Part shown: positions 24,117-31,494 of the stretch, piece after piece
Layout: each line of letters begins with the position of its first letter
Position numbering within the stretch: position 1 is the stretch's first letter
Made by a program: the position numbers and the translations under genes
Notes under the pieces: model-generated
What the model saw: only the letters and a program-made list of their open reading frames with translations
The model's database searches: none
What the model was told of the DNA's origin: nothing
Assembly: GCF_000281955.1 (NCBI RefSeq)
Contig: NZ_AKKF01000172.1
Span: 1 to 37,671 of the forward strand
Direction of reading: 5' to 3'
DNA length: 37,671 bases
Source: Caulobacter sp. AP07
GTDB lineage: Bacteria > Pseudomonadota > Alphaproteobacteria > Caulobacterales > Caulobacteraceae

Positions 24117-24917
24117 ATGGCTCGATCAGATCTCGACACGCGGGTCGCCCGCGATCCCGACCGCCGGGCCGTCCTGGGCGCGGCCCTGGGTTCCCTCGTC
24201 CTGGCGGCGGGCGGAACGCCCGCCCTGGCCCGGACTCCGGTCCGCAACATCGTGCTGGTCCATGGGGCCTGGGCCGACGGCTCGTGCTGGACGGACGTCA
24301 TCGTCCGGCTGCAGGCGGCGGGGTTCAACGTCACCGCCGTGCAGAACCCGCTCACCTCGCTCGCCGACGACGTCGCCGCGACGAGGCGGGCCCTGGCCCT
24401 GCAGGACGGCCCGACGGTGCTGGTCGGCCACTCGTGGGGCGGGACGGTGATCACCCAGGCCGGCGACGATCCCAAGGTCACGGCCCTGGTCTACGTGGCC
24501 GCCCGCGCGCCCGACGCCGGCGAGGACTTCAACGCCCTGGCCGCCCGCTACCCGACCATGCCGGCGCGGGCGGGCGTCCTGAAGGCCGACGGCTTTTCGC
24601 GGCTTTCGGAAGAGGCCTTCCTGAAGCACTTCGCGGGCGACGTGGAACGGAGCCGGGCCCGCGTCCTCTATGCGGCGCAGCAGCCCATCGCCGACGACCT
24701 GTTCACCGGCAAGACCACCGTCGCGGCGTGGCGGACCAAGCCGTCCTTCTACGCGGTGTCCGCCCTGGACCAGACCACCTCGCCCGAACTGGAACGGTTC
24801 CTCGCCGCTCGGATGAAGGCCAGGACCATCGAACTGGCGTCCAGCCACCTGTCGATGATCTCCCACGCCCCGGCGATCGCAGACCTGATCTCGACGGCGG
24901 CGAACGCGACGGGTTGA
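24117..24917 (+). CDS. Tat-exported alpha/beta hydrolase
   Basis: A 266-residue hydrolase. The N-terminus carries DRRAVLGAALGSLVLAAGG, a twin-arginine signal. LVHGAWADGSCW gives the oxyanion-hole HG, S106 in GHSWGG is the nucleophile, and SSHLSMISHAP near the end provides the histidine. The fold and the short lid resemble the small esterase/hydroxynitrile lyase-like group often annotated as alpha/beta hydrolase of unknown substrate. It follows the beta-lactamase-like gene on the same strand with 132 bases between, so joint regulation by MarR is possible but not shown. Ends ten bases before the convergent metallopeptidase gene. Confidence 0.88.
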   Translation: MARSDLDTRVARDPDRRAVLGAALGSLVLAAGGTPALARTPVRNIVLVHGAWADGSCWTDVIVRLQAAGFNVTAVQNPLTSLADDVAATRRALALQDGPTVLVGHSWGGTVITQAGDDPKVTALVYVAARAPDAGEDFNALAARYPTMPARAGVLKADGFSRLSEEAFLKHFAGDVERSRARVLYAAQQPIADDLFTGKTTVAAWRTKPSFYAVSALDQTTSPELERFLAARMKARTIELASSHLSMISHAPAIADLISTAANATG

Positions 24918-24926
24918 GGCCGGCGC

Positions 24927-25775
24927 CTACAGCGTCCGCGCCGCGAACGTGTCGCAGGCGCCCGGGTCGCCGGCGTCGTAGCCCTTGCCGAACCACCGCA
25001 TGCGCTGGGCGCTGGTGCCGTGGGTGAAGCTGTCGGGCATGACCCGGCCCTGGCTCTGTTCCTGGATGGCGTCGTCGCCGACCGCCGCCGCCGCGCCCAG
25101 GCCGTCCTCGATGTCGGCCCGGGTGATGGCGATGCCGCCGCCCGAGGCCTCGGGCGCGTGCCGGGCCCAGACGCCGGCGTAGCAGTCGGCCTGCAGCTCC
25201 AGCCGCACCGAGCCGCTGGTCGCCCCGCGCGCGCCCATCCGCTGGGCCTGGTCGGAAGCGCCGGTCAGGGTCTGGATGTGGTGGCCGATCTCGTGGCTGA
25301 TCACATAGGCGCGGGCGAACTCGCCCTTGGCCCCGAAGCGGGTTTCCAGCTCGTTCCAGAAGCTGGTGTCCAGATAGACCTTGCGGTCGGCCGGGCAGTA
25401 GAACGGCCCCATGGCCGACTGGCCCGTGCCGCAGCCGGTGCCGGTCGCCTGGGTGTAGAGCACCACGGAGGCCGGCGGCGTGTAGCGGATGTCGTGCTTG
25501 GCCAGGACCGGGCCCCAGACGTCGGCGTTGGAGGTCTCGATCACGTCGATGAACTGGCCCTCGGCGTCGGCGACCTGGCCGCGCGAACCTTCCTGGGCGG
25601 CGGGCTGCTGCGTGCCCTGGACCGCGTTCATCGTGGTCTGCGGATCGACCCCGAACACGAAATAGCCGATCAGGGCCAGCACAACCGCGCCGACGCCGCC
25701 GCCCGCCACCCCGACCGGCCCCAGGCCGCGCCGGTCCTCGATATTGCCTGAGCGGCGTCCCCGACCCCATTCCAT
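24927..25775 (-). CDS. neutral zinc metallopeptidase (YpfJ family)
   Basis: A 282-residue protein of the YpfJ/KPN_02809 zinc metallopeptidase family. MEWGRGRRSGNIEDRRG is the usual start, with one membrane helix at about 23-42 that anchors it to the inner membrane. The catalytic domain includes YCPADRKVYLDTSFW, the zincin motif H161-E-I-G-H165, LELQADCYAGVWA (third metal ligand region) and the family end SAQRMRWFGKGYDAGDPGACDTFAA. GGAGAA precedes the ATG at 25775. The biological substrate is not known for this family. Confidence 0.92.
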   Translation of the reverse strand: MEWGRGRRSGNIEDRRGLGPVGVAGGGVGAVVLALIGYFVFGVDPQTTMNAVQGTQQPAAQEGSRGQVADAEGQFIDVIETSNADVWGPVLAKHDIRYTPPASVVLYTQATGTGCGTGQSAMGPFYCPADRKVYLDTSFWNELETRFGAKGEFARAYVISHEIGHHIQTLTGASDQAQRMGARGATSGSVRLELQADCYAGVWARHAPEASGGGIAITRADIEDGLGAAAAVGDDAIQEQSQGRVMPDSFTHGTSAQRMRWFGKGYDAGDPGACDTFAARTL

Positions 25776-25804
25776 ACGATCGTTCTCCGGTTTGTTCTGG
25801 CTAG

Positions 25805-26203
25805 CTAGTAGGCGGGCGTGATGGCGCGCAGGCGGGCGTTGCTCTCGGCCAGGCGCTGATCGGTCAGCGCGTCGATGCGCGCCGCGTCGGCGGCGAGGTC
25901 GGCGGCGTCCGGTCCGCGCAGCGGAACCACCGGCAAGGCGGGCCGCAAGGTCGGCTCGGTCGGCGGGTTGGCGGCGGACTCCAGCGCGCGCAGGGTCAGC
26001 TGGGTGTTGTAGCGGTTCTGGGCGGCGGAGATCTCGCGCTGGGCGGCCAGGAGGCTCTGGCGGGAGATTTCCTGCTGCTGCCGGATCTCGCTCTGTTGCC
26101 GCAGGACCCTCAGATCGACCTGGGCCAGCGCCGGCGGGCCGACGGCCAGCAACGCCGCGGCGGCGCCGATGGCCGTCGTCATCCAAAGTCGAGCCGTAGG
26201 CAT
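25805..26203 (-). CDS. hypothetical periplasmic protein
   Basis: Unrecognised 132-residue exported protein. Signal peptide at 1-27 ending GPPALAQ. The mature part is a glutamine- and arginine-rich helix (LRVLRQQSEIRQQQEISRQ) followed by an alanine-rich helix, a proline-rich turn (NPPTEPTLRPALPVVPLRG) and a last helix. Probably a coiled-coil forming protein. ATG 26203 is preferred over GTG 26206 for spacing to GGAG. It lies 29 bases upstream of the metallopeptidase gene and may be co-transcribed with it. Confidence 0.7.
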   Translation of the reverse strand: MPTARLWMTTAIGAAAALLAVGPPALAQVDLRVLRQQSEIRQQQEISRQSLLAAQREISAAQNRYNTQLTLRALESAANPPTEPTLRPALPVVPLRGPDAADLAADAARIDALTDQRLAESNARLRAITPAY

Positions 26204-26258
26204 CACGCGCGCTCCGAGTCTCCCGGGCCCCGAGCCTAGCGCATTCCGCGCGTCGGTT

Positions 26259-26825
26259 TCAGGGCCGCTTGACGGTAAAACGCGTCAGCTCCTTTTTCGG
26301 CGCATCCCAGTCGGGATCCAGTTCGGCGGCCTTGCTGTAGTCGCGATAGGCGGCCGTCACGTCGCCCAGGTTCTCATGGGCGATGGCGCGGTTGTAGAAG
26401 GCCTTTTGCGGATCCTTGACGCCCAGGGCCAGGCCCCGGTCGATCTGGGTCAGACCCTCGCCGTAACGCTTTGTGCCGACATAGGCCGCGCCGCGATTGA
26501 CGAAGGCCTCGCCCAGGTTCGGATCGATCTGTGACGCCGCATCGAAGTCGCTGACCGCGCGGACATAGTCGCGCTGGCGCATCTGCAGCACGCCACGGTT
26601 GACATAGGTGCGGGCGCGGTCGCGGAAGCTCAGGGTCTCGGTCTCCAGGGCCAGGGTGCAGGTCGTCACCGAGGCCCGGTCCGAGCGGCCGTTGATCGCG
26701 GCGATCGAGCAGTCCTTGGCCGCGCCGCCGCCGATCACCAGGGTCGAGGCGCTGGCCGCCCCGGCGCACAGCAGGGCGGTCGCGGCGAGGCCGGCGGTCC
26801 ACGGGGCGGATTGAAGCCAAGCCAT
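26259..26825 (-). CDS. secreted TPR protein
   Basis: A 188-residue exported protein. Signal peptide at 1-26 (AATALLCAGAASAS), a cysteine pair in DCSIAAI and TTCTLAL that may form a disulfide, then about three tetratricopeptide units (RARTYVNRGVLQMRQRDYVRAVSDFDAASQIDPN, EAFVNRGAAYVGTKRYGEGLTQIDRGL, KAFYNRAIAHENLGDVTAAYRDYSKAAELDP). Single-gene unit with GGGAGAA before the ATG at 26825. Probably a periplasmic protein-binding scaffold; partner unknown. Confidence 0.82.
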   Translation of the reverse strand: MAWLQSAPWTAGLAATALLCAGAASASTLVIGGGAAKDCSIAAINGRSDRASVTTCTLALETETLSFRDRARTYVNRGVLQMRQRDYVRAVSDFDAASQIDPNLGEAFVNRGAAYVGTKRYGEGLTQIDRGLALGVKDPQKAFYNRAIAHENLGDVTAAYRDYSKAAELDPDWDAPKKELTRFTVKRP

Positions 26826-27010
26826 GCGTTTCTCCCATTCCGGGCGCGGCCGTCTGGCGAGACGCGCGCGCCCCTCCTTGCCGAAACGATGGGAGCAGTC
26901 GCGCGGAAGCCGCGCCGGGTCGTGCTTTTGTGGGCGGCAACATAGCACGGCCATGCGCTAGGCTGTAGGGGATCGACGATCGCCGGTTCTTCAGAGTGAG
27001 AGACGCCCGC

Positions 27011-28015
27011 ATGCATCTGGCCCGCTTCCCCCGCGCCCGCTTCGCCCACCTACCCACGCCGCTGGAGCCCTTGCCCCGCCTGGGCGCCGAGCTGGGGATC
27101 GACCTGTGGGTCAAGCGCGACGACTGCACCGGCCTGGCCGGCGGCGGCAACAAGACCCGCAAGCTGGAATTCCTGCTCGGCGAAGCCTTGGCCCAAGGCT
27201 GCGACACCCTGGTGACCCAGGGCGCGGTGCAGTCCAACCACGTGCGCCAGACCATCGCCGCCGGGGTCCGCTTCGGCCTGGCCAGCGAGATCATCCTGGA
27301 GGAGCGCACCGGCTCCAAGGCGTCCGACTACACGGGCAACGGCAATGTGCTGCTCGACCGGCTGATGGGCGCTTCGATCCGCTTCGTGCCCGGCGGGACC
27401 GACATGGTCGCCGAGCTGGAGAGCAGCGCCGAAGCGGTGCGCCAGCGCGGCGGCAAGCCCTATGTGATCCCCGGCGGCGGCTCGAACACGGTCGGGGCCC
27501 TGGGCTATGTGGACTGCGCCCGCGAACTGGTGGTCCAGGCCGACGAACGCGACCTGAAGATCGACCGCCTGGTCACCGCCACCGGCAGCGCCGGCACCCA
27601 CGCCGGCCTGGTGGCCGGCTTCGCGACGCTCAGCGTCGACATCCCGATCCTCGGCTTCGGCGTCCGCGCGCCCAAGGCCAAGCAGGAGGAAAACGTCTTC
27701 AACCTGGCGCTGGCCACCGCCGAGACGATCGGCGCGGCAGGCCGGGTGACCCGTGAGATGGTGGTCGCCGACTGCGACTATGTCGGCGCGGGCTACGGCC
27801 TGGTCGACCAGGGGGTGATCGACGCCCTGACCCTGGCGGCCCGCACCGAGGGCCTGCTGCTGGACCCGGTCTATTCGGGCAAGGCGATGAAGGGCCTGAT
27901 CGACCAGGCCCGCAAGGGCGCGTTCAAGGGCCAGCGGGTGGTGTTCCTGCACACCGGCGGCGCGCAGGGGCTGTTCGGCTATCAGAGCGAGCTGGAAGCG
28001 GCGCTGACGGCCTGA
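27011..28015 (+). CDS. PLP-dependent D-cysteine desulfhydrase-like enzyme
   Basis: A 334-residue fold-type II PLP enzyme of the ACC deaminase/D-cysteine desulfhydrase family. K51 in [11 protein letters not shown] is the PLP lysine, and [10 protein letters not shown] and [12 protein letters not shown] bind the cofactor phosphate. Related enzymes release sulfide from D-cysteine, sulfite from L-cysteate, or open ACC; D-cysteine desulfhydrase is the best guess from overall similarity. ACC deaminase is less likely, but I cannot check the substrate residues. ATG at 27011 has GAGAGA upstream. An Asp/Glu racemase gene follows after a palindromic repeat, which suggests D-amino acid metabolism. Confidence 0.78.
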   Translation: MHLARFPRARFAHLPTPLEPLPRLGAELGIDLWVKRDDCTGLAGGGNKTRKLEFLLGEALAQGCDTLVTQGAVQSNHVRQTIAAGVRFGLASEIILEERTGSKASDYTGNGNVLLDRLMGASIRFVPGGTDMVAELESSAEAVRQRGGKPYVIPGGGSNTVGALGYVDCARELVVQADERDLKIDRLVTATGSAGTHAGLVAGFATLSVDIPILGFGVRAPKAKQEENVFNLALATAETIGAAGRVTREMVVADCDYVGAGYGLVDQGVIDALTLAARTEGLLLDPVYSGKAMKGLIDQARKGAFKGQRVVFLHTGGAQGLFGYQSELEAALTA

Positions 28016-28030
28016 TTTGACAATAACGGT

Positions 28031-28119
28031 CGTCATCCCCCGCTTTATGCGGGGGACCCAAGCTGCTTTGGCCTTCTTGCATCGCCGCTTGGGTCCCCCG
28101 AACAAGTCGGGGGATGACG
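28031..28119 (-). repeat. 89-bp composite inverted repeat (GTCATCCCCCG family)
   Basis: Same element as at 15488-15582 but inverted: the half with the TTATGC-type loop comes first and the half with the CTTGT-type loop last. Both contain GGGGGACCCAAGC or its complement. It separates two co-directional genes and could end the first transcript or stabilise the mRNA. Confidence 0.85.
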
Positions 28120-28140
28120 AACCTTGGAGAGGTGGAATTG

Positions 28141-28824
28141 ATGACCAAGACTCTTCCCCCAAAGGTGTTGGGCGTCCTCGGCGGCATGGGCCCGGCCGCC
28201 ACCCTGGACTTCCTGGCCAAGCTGCAGGCCGCCACGCCGGTGGCCCGTGAGCAGGATCACTTGCGGGTGCTGGTCGACATCAACCCCAAGGTCCCCGACC
28301 GCAACGCCGGCGACGACGCCGCCGGCCCGGTGCTGGCGGCCATGGCCGTGGGCCTGCGCGAGGCCGGGGCCCAGGTCCTGGCCATCGCCTGCAACACCGC
28401 CCACGCTTACGCTGAGCAAGTAAAGGCCAGTGGGCTGCCTCTGGTGGACCTGATCGAGACCGCCGGCCTGGCGGCCCAGGCGCACGGCGCGGCGCGGGTC
28501 GGCGTGCTGGGCACCGGCGGGGCCCTGGCCCTCTATCGCCGGACCTTCTCGCGCCAGGCCATCGAGGCGGTCACCCTGGACGACCACGAGCAGGTCGAGT
28601 TCATGGCCCTGCTCTACCGCATCAAGCACGGCGACCTGGGCCCGGCCTCCCGCGAGACCATGGCCGCCCTGGCCCACCGTCTGGTCGGCAAGGGCGCGCA
28701 GGTGGTGGTGGCCGGCTGCACCGAGGTGCCCTTGGTGATGGGCGCAGCCGATCTGAGCGTGCCGTTCATCGACGCGACCGAGGCCCTGGCGCGGCGGTGC
28801 GTGGCGGTGTGTCTGGCGGACTGA
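28141..28824 (+). CDS. aspartate/glutamate racemase family protein
   Basis: A 227-residue cofactor-independent racemase. The start KVLGVLGGMGPAATLDFL is the usual family opening. Two catalytic cysteines are present: C84 in AIACNTAH and C193 in VAGCTEVPL. The family includes aspartate and glutamate racemases and the broad-specificity YgeA-type; aspartate racemase is most likely from length. GGTGGA lies about eight bases before the ATG at 28141. With the D-cysteine enzyme upstream, it may handle D-amino acids for the cell wall or as nutrients. Confidence 0.88.
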   Translation: MTKTLPPKVLGVLGGMGPAATLDFLAKLQAATPVAREQDHLRVLVDINPKVPDRNAGDDAAGPVLAAMAVGLREAGAQVLAIACNTAHAYAEQVKASGLPLVDLIETAGLAAQAHGAARVGVLGTGGALALYRRTFSRQAIEAVTLDDHEQVEFMALLYRIKHGDLGPASRETMAALAHRLVGKGAQVVVAGCTEVPLVMGAADLSVPFIDATEALARRCVAVCLAD

Positions 28825-28830
28825 CGACGC

Positions 28831-29292
28831 TCAGCCGCCGAACGGACTGGCCGATATCAGCGCCGCCACCGGCAAGCCGATCAACGCGCCCCAGAAGGCG
28901 GCCTTCAGCAGGGCACGGTTCGCCGTACCGATGTTCAGCTCCGGATGGCGGTCGCCCCCCTTCTCCGACACCCGTCGCAGCGGCGGGACCCAGTAGACCG
29001 CAGAATTGACGACCACGCCGCCCAGGCAGACCGCCGGCCAGATCAAGGCCAGGAGCACTACTACCGCCTGCGGCTGGACCGGCCCGCGCAGGATTTCGGC
29101 AAACCGTTCGGTGTCCTTAGGGTGGAAAGCCACATGCAGCGGCCAAAGGGCGTATCGGCTAAAGGCGCCCATCAGTCCAAAAGCCAAACCGATCACCAGT
29201 AGTCGCTCAATGGGCTTCCACCACGACCGTTGCGCTTCCTGCCGCGCCCGAAAGCCGGGACGCAGCTTCTCCATCAGCGGATCGAGGCTCAT
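28831..29292 (-). CDS. hypothetical inner-membrane protein
   Basis: Unrecognised 153-residue protein with three likely membrane helices (ERLLVIGLAFGLMGAFS, AVVVLLALIWPAVCLGG, KAAFWGALIGLPVAALI) and a charged N-terminus. Its start codon overlaps the stop of the upstream DJ-1/PfpI gene (ATGA), so translation is probably coupled and the two proteins may work together. It ends six bases before the convergent racemase gene. No conserved motif seen. Confidence 0.75.
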   Translation of the reverse strand: MSLDPLMEKLRPGFRARQEAQRSWWKPIERLLVIGLAFGLMGAFSRYALWPLHVAFHPKDTERFAEILRGPVQPQAVVVLLALIWPAVCLGGVVVNSAVYWVPPLRRVSEKGGDRHPELNIGTANRALLKAAFWGALIGLPVAALISASPFGG

Positions 29293-29906
29293 TCGGCCGC
29301 CCGCGCCATTTCGACGAACGGCGACACCACGCCCATCGCCCGCGAGACGTAGATCTCCTTCTCGCCCACCGGCGCCACGTAGTGGAGCGCCGCCTCGGCC
29401 TCCGCCCGGCCGGCGCCGCGCAGGATCATCCAGGCGGCGAGATATTGCGAGGCCAGGCAGCCGCCGGCTGTCGCCACGTTGCCGTTGGCGAAGAACGGCG
29501 CGTCGATGACCTCGACGCCGGCCTCGACCACCCAGGGCTTGGTGGTCAGGTCGGTGCAGGCCGGAACCCCGTCGATCAGGCCCAGCTTGGCCAGGATCAG
29601 CGTGCCCGAGCACTGGGCGGCGATCAGCTGGCGCGACGGGTCGAGGCGGATCTGGGACAACAGGCCGGCGTCGGCGGCGACCTCGCGGGTGCGCACGCCG
29701 CTGCCGATGATCACCGCGTCGGCCTGGGCGGCGAAGGCCAGCGGCTGCTGGCGGCGCACGGTGACGCCGTTCATCGAGGTCACTTCCTCGGTCGGCGCGG
29801 TGATGTGGGCTTTCCAGCCCTTGGGCTTCAAGCGATTGAGGATCGCCGCGGCGATGAACGAGTCCAGCTCGTTGAAACCATCGAAGGTCAGAACCGCGAT
29901 CTGCAT
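29289..29906 (-). CDS. DJ-1/PfpI family protein
   Basis: A 205-residue DJ-1/PfpI fold protein, distinct from the one at 9337. MQIAVLTFDGFNELDSFIA opens the fold with the conserved acidic residue, C99 in IAAQCSGT is the elbow cysteine, and GNVATAGGCLASQYLAAWMI is the typical third segment of the AraC-associated/isonitrile hydratase-like branch, here without a DNA-binding domain. Enzymatic role unknown. First gene of a two-gene unit with the membrane protein gene, which overlaps its stop by four bases. Confidence 0.85.
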   Translation of the reverse strand: MQIAVLTFDGFNELDSFIAAAILNRLKPKGWKAHITAPTEEVTSMNGVTVRRQQPLAFAAQADAVIIGSGVRTREVAADAGLLSQIRLDPSRQLIAAQCSGTLILAKLGLIDGVPACTDLTTKPWVVEAGVEVIDAPFFANGNVATAGGCLASQYLAAWMILRGAGRAEAEAALHYVAPVGEKEIYVSRAMGVVSPFVEMARAAE

Positions 29907-29972
29907 GGGCGTCGCTCCTCGCCCCGAGCAGTGCCACGGGACGGGCGACGCATCAAGGCGGCGGCGAGCGCC

Positions 29973-30173
29973 CTACTCGGCCGCGAAACGCGCGAAGCTG
30001 CGGGGTTCGGGCTTGATCGAGACCTGGGTCCGGATCCCCTCGTCGAACAGGGCGCTGGCGTAGTCGAGCGCGGCCTTGTAGGCGGCCTCCTGGGTCGAGT
30101 GGCGCGACAGGGTCTGGCCCTGACGCTCCACCGCCCAGTCGAACGGCTTGGTGACAACCATGATCGAGTCCAT
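29973..30173 (-). CDS. small DUF2188-like protein
   Basis: A 66-residue cytoplasmic protein: MVVTKPFDWAVERQGQTLSRHSTQEAAYKAALDYA resembles DUF2188-type small domains (beta-hairpin with W-x-V, then a helix carrying TQ-x-A). AGGAG lies seven bases ahead of the ATG. Function unknown; assignment to the family is tentative, but codon use and ribosome site support a real gene. Confidence 0.6.
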   Translation of the reverse strand: MDSIMVVTKPFDWAVERQGQTLSRHSTQEAAYKAALDYASALFDEGIRTQVSIKPEPRSFARFAAE

Positions 30174-30299
30174 GGCCTGCTCCTGATCCGACGGCTCCGG
30201 CGCCGCACGTGATCCCCCGCAGTCATAGACCCCCGATTCCGCCTCCCCGACTATGCAGAACGGCGCAGTTTCGATCCGTGCGCGTCGGTTTCGGCGGCG

Positions 30300-31355
30300 C
30301 TAGTGGCCGCAGCAGCCGCCATGGCCGCCACCGCCGTAGCGACCGCCGCCGGACACCGTGACGCTGCTCGAGGACCGGGCGCTCGAACTGGCGCTGGACG
30401 CGGCGCCGACGCCCGACCAGGCCCGGCCGTAGCCGCCCGCGCCGTAATAGGGCTGACCGCCGTACGACCGGCCGCCGTAGGACCGCCCGCCGTACGATTG
30501 CCCGCCGTTCCAGCCGCCGCCGACGCCGTACCGGGCCGTCGTCCCGCCGTAATAGTAGCCGTCGAGCGACTGGGCGTAGCCGTCGCCGGCCAGGTAGCTG
30601 CCCTGCGAGCTCCAGCCGTCGCCGTCATAGCGCTCGCTGTAGGACTCGTAGCTTTCCTCGGAGCTCTCGACGGCGGAACCGCCATAGACGCGGCCATGGT
30701 CCTGGTAGACACGGCGGTCGTCGTCGCAGTCGCAGCCGCGACGATAGTCGACCCGCGGCGGCTGGCGCTCGACATAGACCGGCACGCGCTTCTCGATGAT
30801 CCGGTCCACCGGACGATCGACATAGACCGGGCGATCCACAGGAACCTCCACGCGCCGCTCGACCACGCGGTCGACGGGGCGATCGATATAGACCGGGCGA
30901 TCGACGGGACGGTCGACGACGCGCACCACCGGCACCTCGACGCGCTTCTCGACGATGCGGTCGACGGGAACTTCCACCCGCTTCTCGACGATGCGGTCCA
31001 CCGGACGATCGACATAGACGGGGCGGTCGACGGGCTTTTCGACGATCTTGACGACCGGAACCTCGACCCGCTTCTCGACAATCCGGTCCACCGGACGGTC
31101 GACATAGACCGGGCGATCGACGGGCACTTCGACCCGGTGTTCGATATAGACCGGCTGCTTGACGATCTTGTCGACATAGACCGGGCGTTCAACGACCCGC
31201 ACCCGGACCGCCGGCTTTCGCGCTGGCCTGGCCTTGGCGACGGGCGTGACGCGGGCGGGATAGCCGTCCGCCGCGGCGGTCGAGACCAGGACCGGGCCCA
31301 GGGCGGCGAAGGTGATCGCCGCGGCTCCGATCAGGAGAATGTTCTTCGGGTTCAT
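30300..31355 (-). CDS. secreted repeat protein with alveolin-like valine/proline repeats
   Basis: A 351-residue exported protein, family not recognised. A signal peptide covers about residues 1-29. Residues 50-200 are built from short repeats of the type RPVDRIVEKRVEVPV and VDRPVYVDRPVDR, each seen four or so times with small changes. Alternating hydrophobic and charged residues with VPV and IVEK motifs are like the repeats of alveolin/articulin cytoskeletal proteins of protists and of a few bacterial proteins. Then comes a cysteine/acid cluster (RRGCDCDDDRR) and a serine/tyrosine/glycine-rich tail ending GGGGHGGCCGH. It could form an extended filament or coat on the cell surface, or bind metal through the tail; both are inference. 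GGAAAGG precedes the ATG. Confidence 0.8.
   Translation of the reverse strand: MNPKNILLIGAAAITFAALGPVLVSTAAADGYPARVTPVAKARPARKPAVRVRVVERPVYVDKIVKQPVYIEHRVEVPVDRPVYVDRPVDRIVEKRVEVPVVKIVEKPVDRPVYVDRPVDRIVEKRVEVPVDRIVEKRVEVPVVRVVDRPVDRPVYIDRPVDRVVERRVEVPVDRPVYVDRPVDRIIEKRVPVYVERQPPRVDYRRGCDCDDDRRVYQDHGRVYGGSAVESSEESYESYSERYDGDGWSSQGSYLAGDGYAQSLDGYYYGGTTARYGVGGGWNGGQSYGGRSYGGRSYGGQPYYGAGGYGRAWSGVGAASSASSSARSSSSVTVSGGGRYGGGGHGGCCGH
30786..31127 (-). repeat. imperfect tandem repeats within the repeat-protein gene
   Basis: Near-identical strings such as GGTCTATGTCGATCGTCC-type units recur at the DNA level and encode residues 77-190. They would be prone to expansion or contraction by recombination or slippage. 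Confidence 0.8.
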
Positions 31356-31494
31356 GCCTAGCGCCTTTCCGACTCCGCCGCTCCGCGCTTGCCGGCCGCT
31401 TCCCCCGAAGCGCGGTCGAAAAAACGTCCCATTCTGGGTCGCGACATGGGAGTTGCAGCAAGGCCTGGACCACGCCCCGTCCCGCTCGGGCGGA

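Noticed and set aside
27011..28015. ACC deaminase
   Set aside because: Same family and same PLP lysine region, but D-cysteine desulfhydrase fits better overall and the adjacent racemase supports D-amino acid use. Substrate remains unproven.
30786..31127. CRISPR array
   Set aside because: The repeats are in frame, encode a periodic protein, vary in length and lack unique spacers of constant size. No cas genes are present.
30303..31361. Long open frame on the plus strand opposite the repeat protein
   Set aside because: It arises from GC-rich codon bias and the repeat structure of the minus-strand gene. The minus-strand product has a signal peptide, a ribosome site and protein-level repeats; the plus frame has no ribosome site and no coherent domain.
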